64,000 nucleotides of DNA, taken from JAFGCY01 sp964609245 (GTDB lineage Bacteria; 4484-113; JAFGCY01). The DNA lies in NCBI GenBank assembly GCA_964609245.1, contig CAZSSB010000009.1:23726-87725 (forward strand), given 5' to 3'. Position numbers and translations under genes: made by a program. This document shows, piece after piece, positions 16,752 to 26,000 of this stretch; within the stretch, counting starts at the first letter, position 1; every line of letters starts with the position of its first letter. The notes below the pieces were generated by a model. The model worked only from the letters and a program-made list of their open reading frames with translations. It made no database searches and was not told the origin of the DNA.

Positions 16752-18219
16752 ACCGACTAATCAGCCTGTCGACGATTCGAGCACTGAGCAGCACCGTTGG
16801 TGTCCCTCCCCCGGGGTGAGAGCTACCACCGACGCGATACAGACCGCCCACACGGCGCTCCCGATTGGCAGGCCTCAGAAACGCCCCGCGCCAGCCATGG
16901 CTGGCCTGACCGTAGATTGCCCCGCCCGGCATGGAGTATGCCTTCTCGAACTCGGCGGGGGTCCAGGCTCTCTCAACCACAATGTCCTCAGGGGCAAGCT
17001 CCAGACCTCCCGTTGCCAGGCGAGCCAGCACACGCCGTCGGGCAACATCCGTCATCTCGTCATCCCAACGCACCCCCAGTGACGGAGCGTTGGCCATGAC
17101 AAACAGCGTTTCTCCGGCACTGGGCGCTAGCGCATGGTCACTGCGTGACGGTGCATTCACGTATACCGTCGGGTCCGTCGGAAACTGCGGCTGGCAGCCG
17201 TTGGCGCCGAACAGCTCGTCGAACTCCCGCCGGTAGTTGGAGCTGAAGTAGACAGTGTGGTGATGCTGCTCAGCCAGCTTGCGTCGCAGACCCAGCAGCA
17301 GGACGAAGCCACTCAGACTCCTCTGACCAGTGGGCGCGGGCAATCCGGCGTCTTTGGCCAGCAGTGGCAGGTGAGACGCATCACCATTGAATACCGCGAC
17401 ATCGGCATCCAGTCGGCGGCCGTCGGTCAGCTCCACCGCCGTGACCTTTCTGCTACTGATGTGAATCTGCTGCGCTTCGGCAAAGAGGTGCAGCCGAGCT
17501 CCACGCGCTTTGAGCAGCGCCGCGAGTGCCGCCACGAGGTTGTACAGCCCTCCGGACACATGCCAGGCCCCGTGTCCGTATTCAAGGTAGGGGATCGCCA
17601 GCAGGGTGGCCGGTACAAGGTAGGGAGAGCTGCCCACGTAGGTGGGGAAACGATCGAAGAACTGAATCAGCGCCGGATGGCGGAGGAAGCGCCGGACTGT
17701 CGCGTGGTAGCCTCCCCACCCGTACTTGACGGGCACGCTCCTCAGGGCGCCGAGCATGCGGGGACTGGGTGGCTCGCCCGGAGCCTGCGCGAAAAACGTC
17801 TGGCGGCTGAGTTCGAACAGCCGACCGCCAAGTGCCATCATGTCCAGAAAACCGCTCCACTCCCCGGGGAAACAGCGGTCAAACTCACGCTGCAGAGCGG
17901 GTAGTGGACCACCGTACTCGAAGTCCAGCCCGCTCGGATACACGTAACGCGCAACCGGGTCCAGCCGCCTGAGTTCAACGTGATCCGTGATATCCGTGCC
18001 CGCCAGTTGAAACAGCTCGCCGAATACCTCAGGCATCGTAATCAGCGAGGGGCCCGTGTCAAATGTGAAACCTTCCGACTGCCAGCGGTTCATCTTGCCG
18101 CCGGGCTGCCCGCCTCGCTCCACGATGTCCACCTGCCAGCCGCGGACAGCGAGCCGCAGGGCGGTAGCCAGTCCGCCAAGCCCGGCACCGATGATCACCG
18201 CTCTGGGGCTGGTTTTCAT
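16738..18219 (-). CDS. crtI: CrtI-family carotenoid desaturase/oxidase (operon copy 2)
   Basis: 493 residues from ATG 18219, chosen for AGGAG 8 nt upstream and because it forms the ATGA overlap with the gene before it; the longer open frame (to 18366) lies within that gene. The Rossmann FAD motif AVIIGAGLGGLATALRL is at residues 7-23, followed by GGKMNRWQSEGFTFDTGPSL, which is diagnostic for CrtI. The C-terminal flavin motif GGLYRVGGSSHPGGGTPTVL is intact. CrtI enzymes insert double bonds into phytoene; paralogues such as CrtN and CrtP oxidise other carotenoids. Two copies with separate sequences in one operon imply different steps. I cannot tell from sequence which step this one takes. Confidence 0.85.
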   Translation of the reverse strand: MKTSPRAVIIGAGLGGLATALRLAVRGWQVDIVERGGQPGGKMNRWQSEGFTFDTGPSLITMPEVFGELFQLAGTDITDHVELRRLDPVARYVYPSGLDFEYGGPLPALQREFDRCFPGEWSGFLDMMALGGRLFELSRQTFFAQAPGEPPSPRMLGALRSVPVKYGWGGYHATVRRFLRHPALIQFFDRFPTYVGSSPYLVPATLLAIPYLEYGHGAWHVSGGLYNLVAALAALLKARGARLHLFAEAQQIHISSRKVTAVELTDGRRLDADVAVFNGDASHLPLLAKDAGLPAPTGQRSLSGFVLLLGLRRKLAEQHHHTVYFSSNYRREFDELFGANGCQPQFPTDPTVYVNAPSRSDHALAPSAGETLFVMANAPSLGVRWDDEMTDVARRRVLARLATGGLELAPEDIVVERAWTPAEFEKAYSMPGGAIYGQASHGWRGAFLRPANRERRVGGLYRVGGSSHPGGGTPTVLLSARIVDRLISRYERP

Positions 18220-19385
18220 GGTTGCCGCTCCTTGGTGGAACCCCGGACGCCGAGGTAGGAACGACCCTTCCAGCGAACGCCGCGTCCGCTCGCCACCCGC
18301 CACCAGGAATTCAGCGCGATCGCAATCAGGAACAACTCGCCCAACGGATGGAGCAGTGCGCTCCACAGCGGATGGCGGAAGTGTGCGCCCAGCAACAGGC
18401 GCATCACCACGACGGTCGTGCTGGCAGCGAGCGCCAGTAAGAGAACCGGAACCGGCTGGCCGGTGAGGAGTGCATGCGTCGCGAGCGCGAATGGCACCAG
18501 GAACAGCATGATATGCGTGATGAGGAAAGCCACGAACGGAAGCCAGTGTCTGAATGCCGGATAGAAGTTCTTCTCAAAGCCCAGCCAGATCTCCGACAAG
18601 GACTGGTACATGCGCACGCGAACTACATCCTGCCCGTCCAGACAGAGGCCGCGACGACCGCTGGCGCGCCACGCTCTGGCAAGGCGGGTGTCCTCAAACA
18701 GCTCCTGCCTGACGCATTCGTGACCTCCGAGCGCAAGGTAATCCTCACGACTGACCAGCAGGCAAGCGCCATGGGCCAGACCCAGGGATGCGTCATCGGG
18801 TCGCAGCACTGCCAGGGGTGCGGGATAGAGCGTGAAGGTCAGGAAGTTGAGCAGTGGCATCAGCAGGCGTTCCCAGAAGCCGGAGAGCACGAACCCCGGC
18901 CAGCAGGACAGCATGCTGAGGTCAAGCTGCGAAGCTGCTGACAGCATACCGTTGATCGCGCCGTCCATCAGCCGGGTGTCGGCGTCGACGAACAGCAACC
19001 ACTTGCCGGCCGCGGCGTCGCCCAGCTGCTGACAGGCCCAGCACTTGCCGGCCCAGCCATCGACCAGCCGCTGACCGGTCAGCAGCCGCAGCCGTACTTC
19101 CTCCTTCATCGCATTCTGCACTACCTGCTGGGTACCGTCGCTGCTGCGATCATCCAGTACGATGATCTCCTCCACGACCGGTCCCTGTCGCCGAATCGCG
19201 GCGATGCATTCCGGTAGGTTGTGCGCCTCGTTGCGCGCAGGAACAAGGACTGAGACCTGAGCTGGGAGTCGCTGCCCCGCCAGCGGATACACACGCCGCC
19301 AGCCTGCGACATTCATAAGCACGACCGCCAGTGGCACAAGTAGGATTGCGCTGATTAGTACCGAGATGGCCAGCAATACGGTCAT
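18216..19385 (-). CDS. Membrane glycosyltransferase, family 2 (carotenoid-linked)
   Basis: 389 residues. An N-terminal membrane helix (about 3-27) precedes a GT-A domain: QVSVLVPARNEAHNLPECI at 44-62, EIIVLDDRSSDGT at 73-85 (nucleotide-sugar site), and LLFVDADTRL with the DxD-like DAD near 130. A later HECVRQELFEDTRLARAW carries the ED catalytic pair, and three or four helices follow at the C-terminus. The layout matches the CrtQ/CruC type and HpnB-like transferases. In this operon it likely glycosylates a hydroxylated or carboxylated acyclic carotenoid in the inner membrane. It overlaps both neighbours by 4 nt, so translation is coupled. Confidence 0.78.
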   Translation of the reverse strand: MTVLLAISVLISAILLVPLAVVLMNVAGWRRVYPLAGQRLPAQVSVLVPARNEAHNLPECIAAIRRQGPVVEEIIVLDDRSSDGTQQVVQNAMKEEVRLRLLTGQRLVDGWAGKCWACQQLGDAAAGKWLLFVDADTRLMDGAINGMLSAASQLDLSMLSCWPGFVLSGFWERLLMPLLNFLTFTLYPAPLAVLRPDDASLGLAHGACLLVSREDYLALGGHECVRQELFEDTRLARAWRASGRRGLCLDGQDVVRVRMYQSLSEIWLGFEKNFYPAFRHWLPFVAFLITHIMLFLVPFALATHALLTGQPVPVLLLALAASTTVVVMRLLLGAHFRHPLWSALLHPLGELFLIAIALNSWWRVASGRGVRWKGRSYLGVRGSTKERQP

Positions 19386-20146
19386 CGGCGGTGCTCTCCA
19401 TGCCGGGGCGGCAACAACAGACGGGTGACGGCGTCAGGGGCTTCCCTGATCGGCAGGTGTCCCACACCGGCCAGCTGACGAACATCGCTTTGCGGCCAGA
19501 TTTCCCGCCACATGTCCAGTGAACGGCGGACAGCCGCGAAGGTCCGCTTGCCGGTAATGATGGTCACCGGAAGGCGCAACGGGCGAAAGCGCTCGATGCT
19601 GCCCAGCGAATCGAACACCTGCAGGTACCGGTAGTTGACATCGTGGTCAACGCTGTGGAACGTAGCCATCAGATCAGTGTCTCGTTGCCGCCGATTCCAC
19701 AGCAGCAGGTTGGTCAACATGCGGCCCAGTGAGCTGGCGAATGTCGTGTTATAGGCCACGCGGCCGAATCCACGCCGCAGAAACAGCTTGAAGTAACTCG
19801 GCACAAAGGCAAACGGATCAATCAGTACCAGGCGCTGCGGTTGCAGCGGGCAGATCCGCAGCAGTTCGGCCGCCAGCACCGCCCCACTGCAGTTTCCAAC
19901 CACTGTCTCGGGCGGTGAGTCGTCGCTGGCGTGGGCCAGATAGGCGGCCTGCAATTGCTCAAGTACCGCCGTGACTGTGATCTCGGCTGGCGGCGCGCTG
20001 AGTCCGTAGCCCGGCAGGTCGCATGCCGTCAGCCGACCGCGGGGCGGCAGGTACCGGGCCAACGGGCGGTAGCAGCGGTGGTCTTCACCCCAGCCCGGGA
20101 TGCCGAAGATCCACCTTCCACCGCTGCCGTATTCCTTAACGAACAT
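19382..20146 (-). CDS. Alpha/beta hydrolase with Cys at the nucleophile position
   Basis: 254 residues of alpha/beta-hydrolase fold. IFGIPGWGEDHRCYRPLARYL supplies the oxyanion strand (residues 13-33), ACDLPGYGLSAPP the next turn, and VVGNCSGAVLAAELL the nucleophile elbow at 82-96. The elbow reads G-N-C-S-G, placing Cys86 where Ser normally stands (GxSxG). The His is present in GVGHLPIREAPD near 230. The usual Asp after 'TIITG' is not evident (KRTF follows). Dienelactone hydrolases use such a Cys. In a carotenoid operon it could be an acyl transfer or ester-cleaving enzyme; this is inference. It overlaps the upstream desaturase end by 11 nt and the glycosyltransferase by 4 nt. Confidence 0.72.
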   Translation of the reverse strand: MFVKEYGSGGRWIFGIPGWGEDHRCYRPLARYLPPRGRLTACDLPGYGLSAPPAEITVTAVLEQLQAAYLAHASDDSPPETVVGNCSGAVLAAELLRICPLQPQRLVLIDPFAFVPSYFKLFLRRGFGRVAYNTTFASSLGRMLTNLLLWNRRQRDTDLMATFHSVDHDVNYRYLQVFDSLGSIERFRPLRLPVTIITGKRTFAAVRRSLDMWREIWPQSDVRQLAGVGHLPIREAPDAVTRLLLPPRHGEHRR

Positions 20147-21623
20147 GATCCAGGATCCGTGCTGCCGTCATTCGGCCACCGAGCGTGACCATCGGCAACC
20201 CAGTGCCGGGCGTGGTCGACGCTCCCACATAGTAGAGCCCGTGTAGCCATCGGCTGTAATTGCACGGGCGCCACGGACCCAGCTGAGTCAGATTGTGCGC
20301 GGCTCCCAGTGCTGATCCGTCGAACAGCCCAAAGCGTTGCTGCCAGTCCCGCGGCGTCAGCACCTGCTCCACAGCGATGTCTCCCGCCTGCAGCCCGATG
20401 TGCGCCTGCGCGAGACGCCCCAGGACATACTGCCTGATCCGTGCGGTCTCAGCCCGCCAGTCAACACCTTCAGTCCGACTGAGAGGGGGCACCGGCACCA
20501 GCACGAACGCGGTGTCGGTGTCGGGTGGCGCCAGTGCCGGCTCGGTGGCACTGGCGATCGATAGGTAGAAAGCCGGCTTCTCCTGCAGGACCTGCTGGCG
20601 GAGGAGCCTATCGAAGGACCCACGATAGTCGGCGGGCAGGAAGATACTGTGGTGGTCAACTCCCACAAGCTTGCGCTTCAGGCCCCAGTAGAAGGTGAGC
20701 ACAGCGGGAGTCATCCGCAGCCTGGACGCCCGTCGGCGGCCGTGACGGCGGGCAGCGCCGTCCGGCAGCAGCGCCGCATCCGTCTGCGGAACGTCGCAGT
20801 TGCTGACGACGATTTCCGCCGGAATGAAGTCGCCGTCAGCCAGCTCAACACCTGCGACGCGACCATCACGTTCGGCGATTCGGCTTACTCGGCACTCCGT
20901 GCTGATATTCACTCCCGCTTCACGGGCCAGATCGCCTACCGCCTCGATCAGTCCGTAGATGCCGCCGCGCGGCAACCACAGGCCGTATGCCAATTCACCG
21001 TAGGGCAGGATTTCGAATAGCCCGGGCAGACTGAAGGGCGACCCTCCCAGATACATGGCGTAACTGGCAAGAGCCTCACAGATGTGGCGACTGCGGAACG
21101 ATAATGCCAGCTGACGGTACAGTGAGCGCTGCAGTCCAAGCCCCCAGAGCTCCCGCAGGCGCAGCGCTCCGAGCCATTTCAGCGGGTTGTCCGCATTGCT
21201 CTGGACAAGCCTGGCGAAGCTCAGACGGTAGTTGTGGCCCGCGCGCCGCAGCCACGCTGCCAGTCGGGGTCCCACCCCAGGGTCCAATCTGGCCAGCTCC
21301 TCGCGCAGGCAATCGAAGCTGCTGCTCAGCGTCAGCCGGCGACCGTCCTGCCAGCGGAAGGTAATGCCCGGGTCAACCGGCAGCAGTTGCACGGCATCGT
21401 GAAAACGTGCGCCCACCGTCGTGAAAAGCTCCTCAAACACCCAGGGGTAGTTGAGCAGCGACGGCCCGGTGTCGAAGCGATAGCTGCCAAGCTCCAAGAG
21501 ACCGGCCCGGCCGCCGATCCGCTCGTTCTGCTCTAGAACGGTTACGCTGAGCCCCGCCCGCTGCAGATGAATGGCTGCCGCGAGGCCGCCCAGCCCGGCA
21601 CCGATGATCGCAACACTGCGCAT
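20136..21623 (-). CDS. crtI: CrtI-family phytoene desaturase (operon copy 1)
   Basis: 495 residues. SVAIIGAGLGGLAAAIHL at 3-20 is the FAD fold, followed by IGGRAGLLELGSYRFDTGPS, again the CrtI hallmark. The C-terminal motif reads GLYYVGASTTPGTGLPMVTL, as in phytoene desaturases of CrtI and CrtN type. It sits directly after the phytoene synthase gene with a 1-nt ATGA-type overlap, so it is the best candidate for the first desaturation steps of phytoene (or diapophytoene). It differs clearly from the second copy at 16.7-18.2 kb, so this is not a recent duplication. The end product cannot be inferred from sequence alone. Confidence 0.85.
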   Translation of the reverse strand: MRSVAIIGAGLGGLAAAIHLQRAGLSVTVLEQNERIGGRAGLLELGSYRFDTGPSLLNYPWVFEELFTTVGARFHDAVQLLPVDPGITFRWQDGRRLTLSSSFDCLREELARLDPGVGPRLAAWLRRAGHNYRLSFARLVQSNADNPLKWLGALRLRELWGLGLQRSLYRQLALSFRSRHICEALASYAMYLGGSPFSLPGLFEILPYGELAYGLWLPRGGIYGLIEAVGDLAREAGVNISTECRVSRIAERDGRVAGVELADGDFIPAEIVVSNCDVPQTDAALLPDGAARRHGRRRASRLRMTPAVLTFYWGLKRKLVGVDHHSIFLPADYRGSFDRLLRQQVLQEKPAFYLSIASATEPALAPPDTDTAFVLVPVPPLSRTEGVDWRAETARIRQYVLGRLAQAHIGLQAGDIAVEQVLTPRDWQQRFGLFDGSALGAAHNLTQLGPWRPCNYSRWLHGLYYVGASTTPGTGLPMVTLGGRMTAARILDHVR

Positions 21624-22609
21624 CAGATCCAGCCCATGTACGCCAGTGGCAGTCGCCAGTATTTGCTGGCAGGCAGCGCAAGGAACTTCTGGTGAGCAGG
21701 GACACTGTGCCGCACGCTCGGCGAGCCGCTGCTGGCCAGTATCCGGTCATTCAGCTGGCGATAGACCCTGATGCACGCGTCTATCGCGGCCCGCGAGTCA
21801 GCCGCAAATGCATCCAGTCCGGTTACCGCCTGTTCATAGTGGTCATCGGCATGCTGCGCCAGTTTTCGCCGCGCCGCGGAGAGCGCCTGCCTGCATTCAT
21901 CGTTGCCCGCCACTGCGAGCTGCTCGCCAGCCGCAGCCAGCAGGTCCTGTGGGATATAGAGCCGGCCGCGGCGCTGGTCGTCGCTGACGTCCCTGGCGAA
22001 GTTCGTGAGTTGCAGCGCGATCCCGAGGTGCTCGGCGCTGACGAGGGCGCGTGAGAATGCTGCAGGGCTGCTGGCTCCATACACATGTGTTAGGAAGAAG
22101 CCGACAACGACGGCGCTGCCGTAGACATACTCGTCGATCAGTTCCTGCAGACTGCCAAACGAGCGCGGCTCCAGATCGCGGTACATCGCCCGGAGAAAGT
22201 CGTGGTAATGGCCTTCGGGGATCCGATTGCCCCTGACGACCATTGCGAAGGCGGCAACGAAGGGATTGACACCGTCCGCCACTGCCGCCCGCAGGTCGTT
22301 CTTCGTCAGGGCACGGTTGTAGTCCGTCTGCCACGCCTGCAGCCGGCTGCAGACCTCTTCGCCGGCCGGCGCGAAAGTATCGACCAGTTCATCCGGATAG
22401 CGGACCACCGCGTAGATCACGTCAACCTGCCGCCGCTTCTCGGCCGGCAAGAAGCGTGTTACTAGAAAGAAGCTGGTGCTGTAGGTCTTGAGCACCAGCC
22501 GCGACTCAGCGGCGACGCGCAGCCAGGCCGACCGGTCCGACGGTGCGGCTGCAACCCGTCTCCGCAGCAGGTGGAACTTGGCTTCCCAGCTCTCAGCCGA
22601 CCAGACCAC
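21623..22609 (-). CDS. crtB: Phytoene/squalene synthase family protein
   Basis: 328 residues if GTG 22609 is the start; I prefer it because GGAGGGGGG lies just upstream and the length then fits the family, while an upstream GTG at 22702 has no ribosome site. First aspartate motif: VIYAVVRYPDELVDTF (DxxxD). Second: LTNFARDVSDDQRRGRLYIP, which is textbook for phytoene and diapophytoene synthases. It joins two prenyl diphosphates head to head, C20 for phytoene or C15 for diapophytoene; the chain length is not readable here. It is the first gene of the operon crtB-crtI-hydrolase-glycosyltransferase-crtI-cruF-like, all joined by short overlaps. No promoter is obvious upstream. Confidence 0.87.
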   Translation of the reverse strand: MVWSAESWEAKFHLLRRRVAAAPSDRSAWLRVAAESRLVLKTYSTSFFLVTRFLPAEKRRQVDVIYAVVRYPDELVDTFAPAGEEVCSRLQAWQTDYNRALTKNDLRAAVADGVNPFVAAFAMVVRGNRIPEGHYHDFLRAMYRDLEPRSFGSLQELIDEYVYGSAVVVGFFLTHVYGASSPAAFSRALVSAEHLGIALQLTNFARDVSDDQRRGRLYIPQDLLAAAGEQLAVAGNDECRQALSAARRKLAQHADDHYEQAVTGLDAFAADSRAAIDACIRVYRQLNDRILASSGSPSVRHSVPAHQKFLALPASKYWRLPLAYMGWI

Positions 22610-22702
22610 CGACGGACCCCCCTCCGCCTGCGGAGTAGCACGGTGGATTGCAGCAGCCCTGGGCCGTCCTCTTCTCGGTGGGCGGTGTTCCTGCCTTCGC
22701 AC

Positions 22703-22914
22703 TTCATCTCATTATCCCATTGATCTCCGCCTCCTTTCATTCTCCTGTTGGCAGTCCTTGCGCCTCGATCAGCGCAACTTCCGTGCCGGTGTGGTGTCTG
22801 AACGCGCAGCCTATGCTCGGGACAGCCCGTGGTTGTTGTGGCATGCGCCGCGGCACGGCGGAGTCAGGCGGATCAAGCCAAGCAGTGGTAGTAGCTGAGA
22901 CGGAATTCCAGAAG
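22703..22914. other. Intergenic stretch between crtB and tRNA-Asn
   Basis: No gene or clear promoter is seen. The stretch lies inside the proposed island and should hold the carotenoid operon promoter, but no GCTAnAAT element occurs in it. Confidence 0.4.
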
Positions 22915-22986
22915 CTCCGGCGGTCGGATTCGAACCAACAACCTAACGGTTAACAGCCGTTTGCTCTGCCATTGAGCTACGCCGGA
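22915..22986 (-). tRNA. tRNA-Asn (anticodon GTT)
   Basis: Acceptor TCCGGCG pairs with CGCCGGA, discriminator G. The anticodon stem ACGG/CCGT encloses CTGTTAA with GTT. The T arm GTTCGAATC is normal. CCA is not encoded, unlike the other two tRNAs in this window. Its last 29 nt are repeated at 15182-15210. Confidence 0.95.
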
Positions 22987-23062
22987 ACGGGCTGAGATAC
23001 TACCCCCAAGCCTGTACCGTGTCAACCGCGCCCGTGATCTTCCCGCCCCGCCGCCGCCGGCC

Positions 23063-26000
23063 TCAGAAGCGGGTGCTCCAGACGAACATGAATTCGCTGC
23101 CGGTGCCGCGGAAGGCGTCCTGGGAGAAGTTGACCTGCAGCTCCAGGTTCTGGTACATGTCCTTGTCGCGGTCGCGCAGGATCATGTAGCGCACGCCGTA
23201 CTCCTCGGTCTGCTGCGTCTCACCGTAGAAGTTGCGGTAGTAGGTCACGCTGAAGTCGGGCGTGATCGCCTTCTCGACGTCCACCCAGAACGGGTTGTCC
23301 TCGCTGCCGCTGCCGCCCAGCCGGAAGGCCTGGAGGTCAAAGGTCTCCTCGATCTCGCGGCTGATGAAACTGCTGCCGAAGGCGAACAGCTCGCCCTGAG
23401 CGAACTGCGCCAGGTCGCCCTGGCCGGTCAGCACGTCGGCCGCCCCGCCCAGCAGATAGGTCAGGATCTGATCCGGGGGCAGCGGGGGCTCGCTGCTGAG
23501 CGACACCGCCTCGCTGTGGTCGGCGGTGGGGTCCAGCTTGTGGTTGGCGAAGGTGAAGTAAACCAGCAGGTCGCCGCGGTCGCGGCCGGCGGAGATGGCG
23601 CCCAGCTGCGCCCCGGCCGTCGTGGGCTGACTGCCGCTGAGCACCCGCGGCAGCTCCAGCGCGCCGCGCGCCGTCAGATATGGATAAATGTCGCCGGGCA
23701 GGCAGGCGAAGGTGATCCGGCTGCGCTCGCCCTCGATCCGCACCACGTGGCGGTAGACGCGCATCGATCCCCGCGGAATCTCCAGCGTGCCGCAGATCTT
23801 GAAGGCGTCGGGGTCGCTTCTGTCCAGCAGGCCCGGCGTGCCGTAGAGGGTCAGATCGCCGGCCAGCTCGACCTTCAGGTCGACGGCGGGACGGTAGTCG
23901 AAGGTGGTGGTGGGATTGATCGTGACGCGCAGCCCGCCGCCTTCGTCCTCGCCGGCGAAGCGGAACGGCGCCGCCTGGCTCTCGCCCTCCTCCTCGGCCA
24001 TGTGATAGATGGTCAGCTCCGAGGCCTGGCCGTCGGCGGTGATCGAAACCTGCCCGCTGATCACCGGCGTGAAGTCGCGTTTCGCCTTGTCGGCCTGCCG
24101 CTCGCTGGCGGCGATGTGCAGCACCCCTCCCACCTGGCCCCGGAAGTACTTGCCCGCCAGCAGCGGACTGCTGACCTCGCTCGTGTCGACCTGCAGATAG
24201 GGCTGCCCGGCCGGCGCCAGGATCAGATCGACCTGGCCGTCGACCAGCCCGACGGGGCTCAGGCTGAGCGTACCGCTGCCCACCAGCTGGGCCTGGCCCT
24301 GGACGGCGCCGGTTGGCGTCAGGTCGACGCGCTGGATGTCGAACATGTTGTCGCTGAAGCGCACCGCGCCCGCCGCGCGCGCGATGAAGTCGGCGGCGGC
24401 CGGTAGATCGACCAGATCGAAGCTGGCTTCGCCCGACAGGCGCGGATCCGCGGTGGTGCCGGTCAGCCGCACGTTCTTGCAGGTCAGGGTGCCGCCGGGC
24501 AGCAGGCCGCGCTGAGCGGGTGGCAGGAAGGTCGCCAGATCCGCCAGGTTGAACGCCGAGCTGTTGAGCGACACATCCAGCGGGAGCGGACGGGCCTCGC
24601 CGCCCGCTTCGGCGAACATCGCCAGGTCCAGCTTGGCGCTGAGGTCCAGCGACGTTGAGCCGCTGGCCAGCACCAGGCGCGTGACCTGCAGCTGGTCGCG
24701 GCGCAGCGTTGCCTGGGCGTCGACGGACTCGAACTTAACGCCGCCAACCGTCAGCCCGCCGGCGGTGCTGGCCAGGTTCACGTCGACGTCCGGATAGCTG
24801 CCGCGACCCGGCCGGCTGCTCAGCCGGCCCGTGATCGTGCCCGTCGGCCACTGGGCGCGGTACTGCTCCGGTACGAACTCGCGGGCGTCGCTCAGGCTCA
24901 GGTTCTCAAAGTCCAGCTCCAGTTCGAGTGGCAGCTTCCCGACCGCCTGGGACTGCGCGGGCAGGTCCGCGAGGTCCAGCTTGCCGCTGGCCGCCAGCTT
25001 GCTGCCGGCCGTCGCCAGCTCCAGCCGCTGGATCGTCAGCAAGTCGCGGCGGATGGCCGCCTTGGCGCTGATGCCGGTCAGCTGCAGGTGGCCGACGCTG
25101 AGCCCGCCCGCAGCGCCGGTCAACTCGAGATCCAGCTCGGGATACTGGCCGCGGCCCGGCGACAGCTGGGCTTCGCCGGAAACGCTGCCGCCGAGTGCCG
25201 GCACCGCCGCCGGCAGCAGCGGCGCCAGCAGTGCCAGATTGAGCGGCTGGGCATCGATGCTGATCCGCGTGTCGGCCAATTCCGGACCGATGGTGCCGCT
25301 GGCCGTCAGGGTCGTGCCCTCGGCGACCACGCGCCCGTTGACGATCTCGACGGCAGCGCCGCTGGTGCGCAGCTGTACACTGGTGGAGCTGATCGCCACC
25401 TGGTTGAAGCTGCCCTCGCTGAGCGCCAGGCTGCCGTCGGCGCTGTAGCCTTCGGCGTCGCCGCTGAACCGCACCTGGCCGTCGAGGTAGCCGCGCAGCT
25501 TGCCGAGCACCCCGCCGCCCGCCAGCGCCGTCAGCACCGCGACGTCGAAGTGCTCGATCGCGGCGTCGGCGCTGTAGGCCAGCGGCTCGTAGGTTGCACT
25601 GCCGCTGACACTGAGCTGGCCGTCCGGGCTGACGACAGTCAGGCTCCTGACCTCCGCCCGCTTAAGATCAGCGGTGGCGCTGAGGGCCGCACTGCTGAAA
25701 GCGTGTCCCTCGACGATGCCCGCACCGCTGGAGTAGTCGATGACGGCCAGCGGATCGGCCAGCTCCCCGCTGAGCCTGACCGTCAGCGGGCCCGCGCTGC
25801 TGATTTCCAGCGGCGGTCTGATTTCGGCTGTCTTGCCAGTGCCGGGGCGCGCCACCGGCGCCTGGGCCACGGCGCTGAACAGGTCGAATCGCGGGCTCTC
25901 CAGCGTCAGCTCGCTGCCCTCGCGGCCCAGCACCCCGCGGGCCGTGAACGGGCTGCCCTCGAAGCTGAAGCCGCCGCCTGCGATGCTGATTGCCTGGCCC

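Larger units (their letters stand above)
15179..22943. mobile_element. Putative genomic island at tRNA-Asn carrying the carotenoid operon
   Basis: A 32-nt perfect direct repeat bounds this segment: 15179-15210 and 22912-22943. The right copy is the last 29 nt of the intact tRNA-Asn gene plus 3 nt beyond it; the left copy stands alone. The island lies on the 3' side of the tRNA, which is the geometry left by integration into a tRNA 3' end. Inside are the six carotenoid genes and a decayed GIY-YIG nuclease; no tyrosine integrase remains. GC by eye is only slightly below the flanks. The left copy is embedded in a larger tRNA-like relic, which leaves room for another explanation. Confidence 0.5.
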
